This document shows positions 14,895 to 24,135 of a stretch of DNA of 36,448 bases, piece after piece. The translations under genes were made by a program, and so were the position numbers. The first letter of the stretch is position 1. The number at the start of each line of letters is the position of its first letter. The notes beneath the pieces were generated by a model. That model worked only from the letters and a program-made list of their open reading frames with translations, did no database searches and had not been told where the DNA came from. This DNA comes from an uncultured Saprospiraceae bacterium (GTDB lineage Bacteria > Bacteroidota > Bacteroidia > Chitinophagales > Saprospiraceae): NCBI GenBank assembly GCA_938015805.1, contig CALLXF010000073.1, positions 1 to 36,448 of the forward strand, given 5' to 3'.

Positions 14895-17800
14895 ATGAAA
14901 AATATATTTTCTATAATGATTCTGATGTTTTTATCTATTTCTGTATTCTCACAAAGAACAGTAACAGGTAAAATATTAGATGAATCTAATCTTCCTTTGA
15001 TCGGAGCCAATGTAATTATCGTTGGGACTAATCTTGGAACTATTACAGATATCGACGGAAACTTTGCTTTAGAAGTTCCTAACGATGCAAACGAATTAAT
15101 AATTACCTATACTGGTTTTAATAGCCAAACGGTAGGTATAAATGGTCTTAATACTATAGATGTAGTCCTTACAGAAGGAGAGCTATTAGATGAGGTTGTG
15201 ATTACAGCATTAGGAGTTTCTCGAAATGAAAAAGCCTTAGGATATGCAGTGCAGAAAGTAAGTTCAGAAACGATTTCTGAATCCAATGCAGTAAGTGCCA
15301 TTGACGCACTAGCAGGAGCAGCAGCAGGTCTGCAAGTAACATCTGCCTCTGGAGCAGCTGGAGCGGCATCTAGAATAGTGCTAAGAGGTCAAACATCTTT
15401 TAATGGAGATAATCAAGCATTAATTGTGGTTGATGGAGTTAGAATGGATAATAGTGAATTCCATACAGAGAGATCTTTAGGAGGAGTTGCAAATTCTAAC
15501 AGAGCTATGGATATTAATCCAGCAGATATCGATAATATTTCTGTATTAAAGGGAGCAGCAGCTACAGCGTTATATGGTATAGAAGGAGCTAGAGGTGTTG
15601 TTTTAATTACAACAAAAAAAGGTAAAAAGGGTGATGTAAAAGTTACAGTAGGATCTACATTTACTAGTTCTAGAGTAACTAATATAGTAGGATTACAAGA
15701 TGAGTATACACAAGGATGGTCAGGAAATTGGGCTGGTCCGAGTACAGCATTCATTCCTTCAGCTGTGAGTTGGGGAGCAAAAGTAGATGATAATTTATAT
15801 TGGGTAAATGATCCAGAAGATCCTTATAAGTGGGATTCAAATGGACAAGTTGGGACACTTACAGCGGATGAAGTTTCTGCTGCGAGAGCATTAGGTTTAG
15901 AAGTGAATCAATTCCAACCATATAGCAATGTAGAAGACTTCTTTGAAACAGGGACAGCATTACAAAATAATATTTCTGTATCAGGAGGTGGTGAGAGTAC
16001 GACCTACAGGTTATCTTTTGCAAATTTAAATGAAAATGGAGTTACGCCACAAAATACTTTTGGAAGAACTAACATAGGTGCAAGTATCAGCAATAAAGCA
16101 TTTGATGATAAGTTGTCCGTTTCTATTAGTGCAAATTATGCAAAAACTGGTGGTCGTAGAATTCAGCAAGGATCTAATATCTCTGGTGTAATGCTGGGAT
16201 TATTAAGAACCCCTATATCTTTTGATAATGCTAATGGATTATCTGACCCTGCATATGGTGATGATCAGTCTGCTTATTTATTTGCTGATAATACTCAAAG
16301 AAACTTTAGAGGTGGAGGTGGTTATGATAATCCTTACTGGGTAGTAAATAATACTCCATTTAACGATGAGGTTAATAGATTTTACGGAAGTATAAATGCA
16401 TCATATGCTTTCTCTCAGTGGGCTAAATTAGGAGCTACACTAGGAACAGATGTTTATACTGATAACAGAGTACAACGTTTTGAAATTGGATCTAGAGCTT
16501 TTCCATCTGGTAGAGTAATAGAAGATAATTATAACTACCGTCATACGGATAGTTACTTTACTTTAGGTGGTGCTGGTAACTTAAGTGATGATTTTTCATT
16601 GAGTTACACAGTAGGTGTAAATTTATATGATCAAAACTTAAAGAACTCTTTCGTAACAGGTGATGGATTAAACTTTTATGGTTTCCCACAACTAGGAAAT
16701 ACTACGGATTTTGTACCAGGTGTGGATAGAAGTCAGATTAAAACTGCAGGTTTATTTGGAACAGCAGATTTTGGATTCCAAAACTTTTTATACCTGACAT
16801 TAACGTCTAGAAGAGATTGGTCTTCTACATTAATTAACCCTAATGCAGAATTTAACGGTAGTGATATCTCTGTATTTTACCCATCGGTATCTTTGGGTCT
16901 AATATTCTCTGAGAAAATAGATATTCCAGGTTTATCTTACGGTAAATTGAGAGCTTCTTACGCAGAAGTTGGTGGAGGAGCTCCATCTGCTTACAGTACA
17001 GCGACACCTTTTATTGCTGCCGTTTCAGCTGATGGATGGACAAATGGAATAAGTTTCCCATTCAAAGGAATTGCTGGTTATGCTCAGTCTGCTACTGCAG
17101 GTAATCCTACACTTAAACCATCTAAGACTAGAGATTTAGAATTAGGTGCTGATTTAAGATTCTTTAATGATTTAGTAGGATTAGATTTTACATGGTATGA
17201 TAGAAATTCAGAAGATCAGATTATCGCGATAAACATTCCTAATTCTACAGGATTTAGTAATGCTTTTGTAAATAGTGGAGCTCTGAAAACAGTAGGAGGA
17301 GAAGTAGTACTTACGCTAAACCCTATAAGAAAACCTGATTTCAATTGGAACGTAGGATTTAATTTTTCAAAATGGAAAACAACTGTACGTAGTCTTCCTG
17401 ATGGAGTTCCTAATCAATACTTGGATGGATTTACAGGAACGGGAGTTTATAACTTAGCTCCTAGAAGAGAAGACAGTAATGATGACGGTGTTGTAAATAA
17501 TGATGATGCTGTTGTTGAATATTACGAGTATGGTCAAATTTTAGGTGGAGCTTTCCAACATGTAAATGACACGGATGATAATGGAAACCCGATCTTTAAT
17601 TCGGAAATGCCATACAACCCAGAAGGAGCTCTTATAATAGAAGATAATCCTGCAAGTGCAAACTTTGGATTCCCTAGAGTAGACCCTGTTGCAAGAATAG
17701 TAGGAAACCCTAATCCGGATTTCTTATTAGGGATCACTAACAGATTTAGCTACAAAGGATTTAATCTAAGTTTCTTATTTGACATTAAACAAGGTGGAGA

Positions 17801-18242
17801 TATTTGGAATGGAACAAAAGGAGCAATTACTTTCTTCGGAACTTCTGAACTGACAGAGAATAGAGGAACAGTAACTGTTTTTGATGGTCTTAAAGGTTCG
17901 ACTGGACAAGCTAATGATGTAGCGGTTACACTTGATCAAAACTGGTACACTGGAAACGGTGGAGGTTTTGGATCAGTAGCTGAGCATTTTGTTGAAGACG
18001 GTTCTTTTAGAAGATTAAGATTCTTAACTCTTGGTTATGATTTAGGAGATGTTTTAGGAAATATAGGATTTGAAAATGTATCGATTTCTGTTACTGGAAG
18101 AAACTTATTCTTAAGTACTCCTTATACAGGTTTTGATCCAGAATTATCTCTTGCTGGTGCTTCTAGTAACGGTCAAGGATTAGATTATTTCCAATTACCA
18201 AACACTAAGTCTTATTCTATTGGAATAAATGCTTCATTCTAA
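14895..18242 (+). CDS. SusC/RagA-family TonB-linked outer-membrane protein
   Basis: An 1115-residue TonB-dependent transporter of the SusC type. Order of parts: signal peptide (1-19, cleaved before QRTVTG), carboxypeptidase-D-regulatory-like beta domain (about 20-95, GKILDESNLPLIGANVIIVGT...), a TonB-box-like DEVVITALGVSR (about 97-108), the plug (about 110-250) with LRGQTSFNGDNQALIVVDGVRMDN and VLKGAAATALYGIEGARGVVLITTKKG, then a long barrel ending KSYSIGINASF with the usual C-terminal aromatic. It would import a large substrate bound by the SusD-like lipoprotein. The substrate cannot be read from the sequence: no glycosidase or peptidase gene accompanies it. 18 nt separate it from the susD-like gene. 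Confidence 0.95.
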   Translation: MKNIFSIMILMFLSISVFSQRTVTGKILDESNLPLIGANVIIVGTNLGTITDIDGNFALEVPNDANELIITYTGFNSQTVGINGLNTIDVVLTEGELLDEVVITALGVSRNEKALGYAVQKVSSETISESNAVSAIDALAGAAAGLQVTSASGAAGAASRIVLRGQTSFNGDNQALIVVDGVRMDNSEFHTERSLGGVANSNRAMDINPADIDNISVLKGAAATALYGIEGARGVVLITTKKGKKGDVKVTVGSTFTSSRVTNIVGLQDEYTQGWSGNWAGPSTAFIPSAVSWGAKVDDNLYWVNDPEDPYKWDSNGQVGTLTADEVSAARALGLEVNQFQPYSNVEDFFETGTALQNNISVSGGGESTTYRLSFANLNENGVTPQNTFGRTNIGASISNKAFDDKLSVSISANYAKTGGRRIQQGSNISGVMLGLLRTPISFDNANGLSDPAYGDDQSAYLFADNTQRNFRGGGGYDNPYWVVNNTPFNDEVNRFYGSINASYAFSQWAKLGATLGTDVYTDNRVQRFEIGSRAFPSGRVIEDNYNYRHTDSYFTLGGAGNLSDDFSLSYTVGVNLYDQNLKNSFVTGDGLNFYGFPQLGNTTDFVPGVDRSQIKTAGLFGTADFGFQNFLYLTLTSRRDWSSTLINPNAEFNGSDISVFYPSVSLGLIFSEKIDIPGLSYGKLRASYAEVGGGAPSAYSTATPFIAAVSADGWTNGISFPFKGIAGYAQSATAGNPTLKPSKTRDLELGADLRFFNDLVGLDFTWYDRNSEDQIIAINIPNSTGFSNAFVNSGALKTVGGEVVLTLNPIRKPDFNWNVGFNFSKWKTTVRSLPDGVPNQYLDGFTGTGVYNLAPRREDSNDDGVVNNDDAVVEYYEYGQILGGAFQHVNDTDDNGNPIFNSEMPYNPEGALIIEDNPASANFGFPRVDPVARIVGNPNPDFLLGITNRFSYKGFNLSFLFDIKQGGDIWNGTKGAITFFGTSELTENRGTVTVFDGLKGSTGQANDVAVTLDQNWYTGNGGGFGSVAEHFVEDGSFRRLRFLTLGYDLGDVLGNIGFENVSISVTGRNLFLSTPYTGFDPELSLAGASSNGQGLDYFQLPNTKSYSIGINASF

Positions 18243-18260
18243 AACGTAGAAAAAATTAAT

Positions 18261-19586
18261 ATGAAAAATTTAAAATATATAATTCTATTCTTTGCTGTAA
18301 TTTCTTTTGCAAGTTGTGAGGATTATTTTGGAGCAGATTCTAATGTCGATCCAGATAATCCGACCTCTTCTACAGTCAATGTTTTATTACCTCCTATACA
18401 AGTAGAATTATCTTACTTATATGGTGGAGATTTTACAAGATACAATGGGCTATACACGCAACATGTTGATGGCGTGGGTCGTCAGTTTGTTGTATTGAAT
18501 AATTATGGAATGGTACCGTCTGATGTAGATAATGCTTGGTCTGATATTTATGTAGGTGTGTTTAATGCATGTAGACAACTTACAAAGATCGCTGATGAAG
18601 GTGGATTAAATCATTATAAAGGAATCTCTTTAGTATTAGAATCTTATGCTTTGATGATGGCTACGGATGTATGGGGAGATATTCCTTATTCTGATGCACT
18701 TAAGTTTGGAGAGCAAGGTTTATATTCTCCTACTTTCGATACGCAGGAATCTATTTATGCTTCTATTTTTGAAAACCTCGGAATGGCTCGTACGCTATTG
18801 AGCGGAGATGATGGAGGAAGTGCTCCTGGGACGGATGATTTAGTATACGGTGGTGATGCTTCTAAATGGCTAAAGTTTATAAACGTTTTAGAGGCGAGAG
18901 GTAAAATTCACTTATCTAAAGTAAATGGAAATACTGCGTATAGTGATGCTATGGCTGCTTTGATGGGAGGAGCATTTGAAAGTAGTGCAGATGATGGAGG
19001 AGTAGCCTACGGTCCAGCTGCGACTGCTAATGCACCTTGGTATCAGTATATTGAGCAAAGAGATGATTGTGAGACTGGAGCATCTTATGTTGCTTTATTA
19101 ACGTCTATGAACGATCCTCGTTTAGCAACTTATGGTTTTGAGCATGCAGTACCTGATCATCCAGTTTTTACGCCAGATCAGACAGTAAATCTATTGACAT
19201 TTACTGAGCAAGAGTTTATTCGTGCAGAATCTATGATGGCATTAGGAAATGGTACCGGAGCATATGATGCAGTACTATCAGGAGTAACCTCTTCTATGGC
19301 AGAAGCAGGTGTTACTGGTGATGTAGCTGCTTATCTATCTGATAATGGAATTAATAGTACAAATATTTCTATGACAGATATTATGATGCAAAAGTATATT
19401 GCATTATATACTTCTCCAGAAGTTTTTAATGACTGGAGACGAAGTGGAGTTCCTTCATTGTCACCTAATAGTGGTTCTGAAATTCCTAGAAGATGGTGGT
19501 ATGCTGAGTCAGAACAATTCTCAAATACGAATACACCTTCTCCTTCTTCTTATACGATCTATGATCGTGTATGGTGGGATAACTAA
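18261..19586 (+). CDS. SusD/RagB-family outer-membrane lipoprotein (SusD-like_2 type)
   Basis: A 441-residue surface lipoprotein that caps the SusC-type transporter and binds substrate. The signal sequence MKNLKYIILFFAVISFASC gives the lipidated C19. The TPR-like helical body includes GISLVLESYALMMATDVWGDIPYSDALK, the hallmark region of SusD proteins, and WLKFINVLEARGKIHLSK. The C-terminal LYTSPEVFNDWRRSGVPSLSP...EIPRRWWYAESE matches the SusD-like_2 subfamily. It is the last gene of the locus, followed by a strong terminator at 19616. Confidence 0.94.
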   Translation: MKNLKYIILFFAVISFASCEDYFGADSNVDPDNPTSSTVNVLLPPIQVELSYLYGGDFTRYNGLYTQHVDGVGRQFVVLNNYGMVPSDVDNAWSDIYVGVFNACRQLTKIADEGGLNHYKGISLVLESYALMMATDVWGDIPYSDALKFGEQGLYSPTFDTQESIYASIFENLGMARTLLSGDDGGSAPGTDDLVYGGDASKWLKFINVLEARGKIHLSKVNGNTAYSDAMAALMGGAFESSADDGGVAYGPAATANAPWYQYIEQRDDCETGASYVALLTSMNDPRLATYGFEHAVPDHPVFTPDQTVNLLTFTEQEFIRAESMMALGNGTGAYDAVLSGVTSSMAEAGVTGDVAAYLSDNGINSTNISMTDIMMQKYIALYTSPEVFNDWRRSGVPSLSPNSGSEIPRRWWYAESEQFSNTNTPSPSSYTIYDRVWWDN

Positions 19587-19615
19587 TATCTTGTCTTAGT
19601 TCTTATCTAAGATAT

Positions 19616-19652
19616 AAGGGTCATTATAGCATTGTTATAATGACCCTTTTTT
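19616..19652 (+). terminator. Rho-independent terminator after the SusD-like gene
   Basis: GGGTCATTATA (19618-19628) pairs perfectly with TATAATGACCC (19636-19646) around a 7-nt loop and is followed by six T residues. Two flanking A residues extend the stem into the T tract. It ends the lipoprotein-SusC-SusD transcript. Confidence 0.92.
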
Positions 19653-19687
19653 ATACCTTTTATTTGAAAATGTATTATATTAATACT

Positions 19688-20440
19688 ATGAAGAATTGGA
19701 TTGTCTTGTCTAAAATATGTTTTGGTTTACTTTATTTGTTAGTGTCATCTTTAGTTGTACATGCTCAAGACGAACAGGTCATTCAGCAAAATATATATGC
19801 TAATCCCGCTGCGATAGGAAACCAGCAGTTTATTCAAAGTTTTAGAGACTCTAAGGCTAATAATAATAAAGATAAATCTTTCTATTATGATGATTGGGAA
19901 TCCGTAGTAGCTCTTGCTAACGATTCTACTCAACTAAGAATTAAAAAAGCAAATTTTCATATAGCTACAAGTAAGCTAGTTTTTGAAAAAGACGGTCAGA
20001 TTCTAGAGTTATTTCCAGATAAAATAGACCACGTTAAATTTGTAAATGAAGTATACAAACCCTTTCCTGTTAAAATTGATAAAAAGGATTCTAAGCGATC
20101 TGAATTTATAGAAGCACAATTTTTTGAGGTATTATTTGATGGAGGTGATATTAAATTATTGAGAAATTGGAAAGTGGAGAAGATGAGAAAAACCGGGAAT
20201 CATCCTATGGGAATACAAACAGAGGTAGGGTTTACTTATAAGCACAAGGAAAAACTTTTCTATATTAAAGAAGATGATAAATACGTTTCTAAATTACCAC
20301 GGTCAAAAAAGAAATTTGCAAAACTTTTTGGTAAGCAAAGAAAAGAAGTAATCGAATATGCCTCCAAGCATAACTTAAGTCATAAATCTACTAATGACTT
20401 AAAATCTATTTTTAGTTTTTATCAAATGAGTAGAATGTAA
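19688..20440 (+). CDS. Exported protein of unknown function
   Basis: A 250-residue protein with a signal peptide (MKNWIVLSKICFGLLYLLVSSLVVHA, cleaved before Q27). After a Q/N-rich segment, residues 60-170 form an alternating beta-like stretch (DDWESVVALAND..LRIKKANFHIATSKLVFEKDG..). The C-terminal third is very basic, with KKKFAKLFGKQRKEVIEYASKHNL. I do not recognise a named domain. The ATG at 19688 is chosen because it begins the signal peptide; an upstream in-frame ATG at 19640 lies inside the terminator stem. The stop codon overlaps the ATG of the next gene by one base (TAATG), so the two are coupled and probably act together in the periplasm or outer membrane. Confidence 0.82.
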   Translation: MKNWIVLSKICFGLLYLLVSSLVVHAQDEQVIQQNIYANPAAIGNQQFIQSFRDSKANNNKDKSFYYDDWESVVALANDSTQLRIKKANFHIATSKLVFEKDGQILELFPDKIDHVKFVNEVYKPFPVKIDKKDSKRSEFIEAQFFEVLFDGGDIKLLRNWKVEKMRKTGNHPMGIQTEVGFTYKHKEKLFYIKEDDKYVSKLPRSKKKFAKLFGKQRKEVIEYASKHNLSHKSTNDLKSIFSFYQMSRM

Positions 20441-21090
20441 TGAGCCTAAAACTAAAACTAAAAATCAAGAATCGTAGCCTAGTATTTATAATTGTATTTT
20501 TTGTTAGTACTGGATTAACCTCTGCACAGAAGTTTGGATTTTCTACTCACGCAGGCTTAGGTTTATCACAAATAGGAGGTGATTTTTTATCCGGGTTTAA
20601 CAATATAGCTTACCAGATCGGAATAAACGCTCCCTACAAATTTAGTGATAGATTCGAATGGGTAACTGGGTTTGCTTTTAAATCAAATGGTAGTAACAAG
20701 AATGGAGAAAGTAAACCTTTAGCAGTAAATCGAGCTCAAATCGAAATGCAATTACGATCGATATCAATATCTGGATTAGTACAATTTAATTTCACAGAAA
20801 ATTGGGAAGGAGGGTATAAAAACTATTTTCGTTTAGGACCTTCTTTTAATCAGATCGTTTCAAAAAATATTAAAAGTATTTCTTCTAAAGAGGTGGCCGA
20901 AATAGTCCCCGTTTTTAGGAAAAGCTACATCAATATGAACGGGATTGTAGGCAAAAATATTAGTGATAAGTATAGCCTAGAATTTTGCTTCTCCTTTGCG
21001 GTAACAAGTATAAAAAAAGCTCCCGAAAACCTAGCCGAACTTTATCCGTACGAAATAATGGTCAATTTTGAGTACCGCTTGTTTAATTGA
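20440..21090 (+). CDS. PorT-like outer-membrane beta-barrel protein
   Basis: A 216-residue exported protein. A basic N-terminus and hydrophobic core end at A29-Q30, a typical signal peptide. The rest shows alternating hydrophobic strands of a small barrel: KFGFSTHAGLGLSQIGGDF, AYQIGINAPYKFSDRFEWVTGFAFKSNG, SISISGLVQFNFTENW, NYFRLGPSFNQIV, and a final YEIMVNFEYRLFN. This is the outer-membrane beta-barrel/PorT-like pattern common in Bacteroidota; the exact function is unknown. Its ATG overlaps the stop of the preceding exported protein, which suggests a stable pair. Confidence 0.82.
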   Translation: MSLKLKLKIKNRSLVFIIVFFVSTGLTSAQKFGFSTHAGLGLSQIGGDFLSGFNNIAYQIGINAPYKFSDRFEWVTGFAFKSNGSNKNGESKPLAVNRAQIEMQLRSISISGLVQFNFTENWEGGYKNYFRLGPSFNQIVSKNIKSISSKEVAEIVPVFRKSYINMNGIVGKNISDKYSLEFCFSFAVTSIKKAPENLAELYPYEIMVNFEYRLFN

Positions 21091-21179
21091 TTACAGGGTT
21101 CGTAAAAGTCAGCTAGGTCTCGTTTCTTTTAATTAGAAAACAACAAACATCAAGTTTTTATATTATATTTATTTATAAT

Positions 21180-22079
21180 ATGAAAGATTCCATTTCTAAA
21201 TTTCTTGATTACCTTCAGTTTGAAAAGCGATATTCAAAGAATACTCTTGTCTCGTATAAAAATGACTTAGAGCACTTACAAAATTTTCTAACCGTCGCTT
21301 ATCATTCGACTACAGTCGAATCCATAAAACATTTACACATCAGATCATGGATTGTAGATATGATGCAAAAGTCTTATTCTGCAAAATCAGTTAATAGAAA
21401 AATATCCTCGTTAAAATCCTACTTTAAGTTTTTAAAACGATCCAAGTTAATCGAGAAGAATCCAATGCTAAAAATAGTCGCACCAAAAATGGGTAAGCGA
21501 TTGCCAGAGTACATAAAAGAATCTTCATTAGAAAAATTATTGGCCCAAGAATTTGATTCTACGGACTTTAGCCAGGTTAGGGATTTACTTATTATCGAAC
21601 TGCTTTATGTTACTGGAATGAGGCGTACCGAGCTCATACATCTTATTACCCAAAATATTGATACTCAGAAAAGTCAAATCAAGGTAGTAGGGAAGGGTGA
21701 TAAAGAACGGATTATACCTCTGGATAAAAATATAATGGATAAGCTTAGAAATTATTTAGAATTACGGGTAGAAACCTTTTCTAATTGTACGGAGCCATAT
21801 GTTTTTGTTACCGATAAAGGTAAAAAGTTGTATGATAAGTTAGTTTATAATTTGGTGACTCATCATTTATCATTAGTTAGTAGTAGTGATAAAAAAAGCC
21901 CTCATGTTTTACGGCACTCTTTTGCAACACATTTGTCTAATAATGGTGCAGAACTTAATGCTATAAAAGAATTACTTGGTCACGCAAGTTTAGCGGCTAC
22001 TCAAGTATACACACATAACTCAATAGAGCGATTAAAAGAAATTTACAGTAAGGCTCATCCTAAGGCAAAAACCGAATAA
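21180..22079 (+). CDS. xerD: Xer-family tyrosine recombinase
   Basis: A 299-residue site-specific recombinase, expected to resolve chromosome dimers at dif with a partner Xer. The N-terminal SAM-like DNA-binding domain covers about 1-85 (FLDYLQFEKRYSKNTLVSYKNDL). Catalytic residues are complete: R148 in TGMRRTEL, the beta-hairpin lysine in VVGKGDKERIIPL, H242 and R245 in HVLRHSFATHL, H268 in LLGHASL, and the nucleophile Y277 in TQVYTH. Length fits XerC/XerD rather than a phage integrase. Whether it is XerC or XerD is uncertain from sequence alone. It precedes the tRNA-tuf cluster, a position often held by a Xer gene in Bacteroidota. Confidence 0.9.
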   Translation: MKDSISKFLDYLQFEKRYSKNTLVSYKNDLEHLQNFLTVAYHSTTVESIKHLHIRSWIVDMMQKSYSAKSVNRKISSLKSYFKFLKRSKLIEKNPMLKIVAPKMGKRLPEYIKESSLEKLLAQEFDSTDFSQVRDLLIIELLYVTGMRRTELIHLITQNIDTQKSQIKVVGKGDKERIIPLDKNIMDKLRNYLELRVETFSNCTEPYVFVTDKGKKLYDKLVYNLVTHHLSLVSSSDKKSPHVLRHSFATHLSNNGAELNAIKELLGHASLAATQVYTHNSIERLKEIYSKAHPKAKTE

Positions 22080-22155
22080 ATCAGTGTTTTTGAAAAAGAA
22101 TTTTAAACATAATTCAAAAAATAATATTTTCTCTACCTAATTATTAAAAAAAGAG

Positions 22156-22163
22156 TATTTTTG
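22156..22163 (+). promoter_or_regulatory. Putative promoter -7 element of the tRNA-tuf operon
   Basis: TATTTTTG matches TAnnTTTG and is followed by CATTC, as at the topA promoter. A transcript would start near 22170, just before the palindrome TGAACA-AAG-TGTTCA at 22173-22187, about 42 nt upstream of tRNA-Thr. No clear -33 TTG. Confidence 0.5.
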
Positions 22164-22211
22164 CATTCGCTTTGAACAAAGTGTTCATAGTTTGTGATTG
22201 AATTTATGTCT

Positions 22212-22285
22212 GCCGATGTAGCTCAGTTGGCCAGAGCAGCTGATTTGTAATCAGCGGGTCGGGGGTTCGAATCCCTCCATCGGCT
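22212..22285 (+). tRNA. tRNA-Thr (anticodon TGT)
   Basis: The acceptor GCCGATG pairs with CATCGGC; the anticodon stem GCTGA/TCAGC holds the loop TTTGTAA with anticodon TGT; the T arm has GGTTCGAATCC. No CCA is encoded. First of four tRNAs ahead of tuf. Confidence 0.97.
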
Positions 22286-22310
22286 CTACATTTCATTTGG
22301 AATGAAAGGA

Positions 22311-22392
22311 GGGGGTGCGCCACAGTTGGAGAGGTGGGTTGGACTGTAAATCCAATGTTTCGGCTGAGTAGGTTCGAATCCTACCACCCCCA
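22311..22392 (+). tRNA. tRNA-Tyr (anticodon GTA)
   Basis: The acceptor GGGGGTG pairs with CACCCCC; the anticodon stem TTGGA/TCCAA holds the loop CTGTAAA with anticodon GTA. A long variable arm makes it a class II tRNA of 82 nt. The T arm has GGTTCGAATCC, and CCA is not encoded. Confidence 0.96.
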
Positions 22393-22454
22393 CACATTAA
22401 AAGACAAAGTTTTAGAATAAAGATTCTGAGATAATAATAAATAAAATGAAATTT

Positions 22455-22527
22455 GCGGGAGTAGCTCAGTTGGTAGAGCATCAGCCTTCCAAGCTGAGGG
22501 TCGCGGGTTCGAGTCTCGTCTCCCGCT
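22455..22527 (+). tRNA. tRNA-Gly (anticodon TCC)
   Basis: The acceptor GCGGGAG pairs with CTCCCGC; the anticodon stem TCAGC/GCTGA holds the loop CTTCCAA with anticodon TCC. Standard D arm and GGTTCGAGTC T arm; CCA is not encoded. Confidence 0.97.
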
Positions 22528-22557
22528 CTATAAAATTTTGGGTTACTACAGCATATT

Positions 22558-22629
22558 GCCGATGTAGCTCAGGGGTAGAGCACGTCCATGGTAAGGACGG
22601 GGTCGGGGGTTCAAATCCCTTCATCGGCT
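22558..22629 (+). tRNA. tRNA-Thr (anticodon GGT)
   Basis: The acceptor GCCGATG/CATCGGC is identical to that of the first tRNA-Thr; the anticodon stem CGTCC/GGACG holds ATGGTAA with anticodon GGT. 57 nt before tuf, so it is probably cut from the tuf transcript. Confidence 0.97.
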
Positions 22630-22685
22630 CACCTATTTTAGAAAAACATATTGATAATTAAATTAAAATTTAAAAATTATTACTG

Positions 22686-23882
22686 ATGGCTAAAGAAACG
22701 TTTCAGCGGAACAAACCTCACGTTAACATCGGAACTATCGGTCACGTGGATCATGGTAAAACAACTCTAACTGCAGCAATTACTTCTGTACTTGCAGATA
22801 AAGGTCTAGCAGAAAAGAAAGACTATGATGCTATTGATGGTGCTCCTGAAGAAAAAGAAAGAGGGATCACTATTAATACAGCTCACGTAGAATATGAGAC
22901 AGACAACAGACACTATGCTCACGTAGATTGTCCAGGTCACGCCGATTATGTTAAGAACATGGTAACGGGTGCTGCTCAGATGGATGGTGCTATCCTTGTA
23001 GTTGCGGCTACAGATGGTCCTATGCCTCAGACTAGAGAGCATATCCTTCTTTGTCGTCAGGTAGGCGTTCCTAAGATCGTAGTATTTATGAACAAGGTTG
23101 ATCTTGTTGATGATGAAGAGATGTTAGAGCTTGTTGAAATGGAGGTAAGAGAATTACTAGATCAATATGAATTTGATGGTGACGGATCTGCGGTTGTGCA
23201 AGGTTCTGCACTTAAAGCTTTAGAAGGTGATGCAGGTGCAGTTGAGAAAATCATGGAGCTTATGGCTGCAGTAGATGCTCAGGTACCAGAACCAACTAGA
23301 GAAGTAGACAAGCCGTTCTTGATGCCGGTAGAGGATGTATTCTCTATTACTGGTAGAGGAACAGTTGCTACAGGTAGAATTGAAAGGGGTGTGATTAATA
23401 CTGGAGATGGTGTAGAGATCGTAGGTATGGCTGGTTTAGATGAGAAGCCATTGACTTCTACTATTACTGGAGTGGAGATGTTTAGAAAAATACTAGAAAG
23501 AGGAGAAGCTGGTGATAATGCTGGTCTTTTACTTAGAGGTATTGAGAAAGAAGCGATCAAAAGAGGTATGGTTATCTGTGCTCCTGGATCAGTAACTCCT
23601 CATACTCATTTTAAATGTGAGGTTTATGTTTTAGGTAAAGATGAGGGTGGAAGACACACTCCATTCTTCAATGGTTATAGACCTCAGTTCTACTTTAGAA
23701 CTACGGATGTAACTGGTGATGTGACTTTGCCAGGTGGAGTAGAAATGGTGATGCCAGGTGATAATGTTACTTTAGAGGTGAAACTAATTAACAAGATAGC
23801 AATGGAAAAAGGATTGCGTTTTGCGATTAGAGAAGGTGGAAGGACAGTGGGTGCAGGTCAGGTTACTGAAATTATTGCATAA
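22686..23882 (+). CDS. tuf: Elongation factor Tu
   Basis: A 398-residue translational GTPase that delivers aminoacyl-tRNA to the ribosome. G motifs are all present: GHVDHGKTT (P-loop), the switch [15 protein letters not shown] (switch II) and NKVD for guanine recognition, followed by GSALKAL. Domains II and III continue through [12 protein letters not shown] and the final [14 protein letters not shown] short acidic insertion-like stretch ([11 protein letters not shown]) follows the helix after NKVD. It lies after four tRNA genes and before a strong terminator, so the tRNAs and tuf form one unit separate from secE-nusG. Confidence 0.99.
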   Translation: MAKETFQRNKPHVNIGTIGHVDHGKTTLTAAITSVLADKGLAEKKDYDAIDGAPEEKERGITINTAHVEYETDNRHYAHVDCPGHADYVKNMVTGAAQMDGAILVVAATDGPMPQTREHILLCRQVGVPKIVVFMNKVDLVDDEEMLELVEMEVRELLDQYEFDGDGSAVVQGSALKALEGDAGAVEKIMELMAAVDAQVPEPTREVDKPFLMPVEDVFSITGRGTVATGRIERGVINTGDGVEIVGMAGLDEKPLTSTITGVEMFRKILERGEAGDNAGLLLRGIEKEAIKRGMVICAPGSVTPHTHFKCEVYVLGKDEGGRHTPFFNGYRPQFYFRTTDVTGDVTLPGGVEMVMPGDNVTLEVKLINKIAMEKGLRFAIREGGRTVGAGQVTEIIA

Positions 23883-23911
23883 TTAAGAAGCGAAAGCTTT
23901 AATGATAAACG

Positions 23912-23943
23912 AATTAAGCACCTCTTCTGGGGTGCTTAATTTT
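23912..23943 (+). terminator. Rho-independent terminator after tuf
   Basis: AATTAAGCACC (23912-23922) pairs perfectly with GGTGCTTAATT (23931-23941) around an 8-nt loop, and the stem runs into a short T tract. It separates tuf from the tRNA-Trp-secE unit. Confidence 0.9.
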
Positions 23944-24009
23944 CGTGTTTAATAAAATAGGTCTTTATGTAGATCTATATTTTGAATTGAGACATTCAAA
24001 CTAGACCAT

Positions 24010-24082
<73 letters not shown>

Positions 24083-24135
24083 CAGTTTGGTATTAGCCCA
24101 TGGTTAAAGGATGTAAACTTTAAAGACTATTATTT

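Noticed and set aside
22293-22481. 62-residue minus-strand ORF
   Set aside because: It is the antisense of tRNA-Tyr and flanking DNA; the CGGGRIRTYS-type peptide is a well-known false translation of tRNA genes.
22446-22661. 71-residue plus-strand ORF (GVAQLVEHQPSKLRVAGSS)
   Set aside because: It spans tRNA-Gly and tRNA-Thr; this peptide is a classic spurious translation of tRNA sequence.
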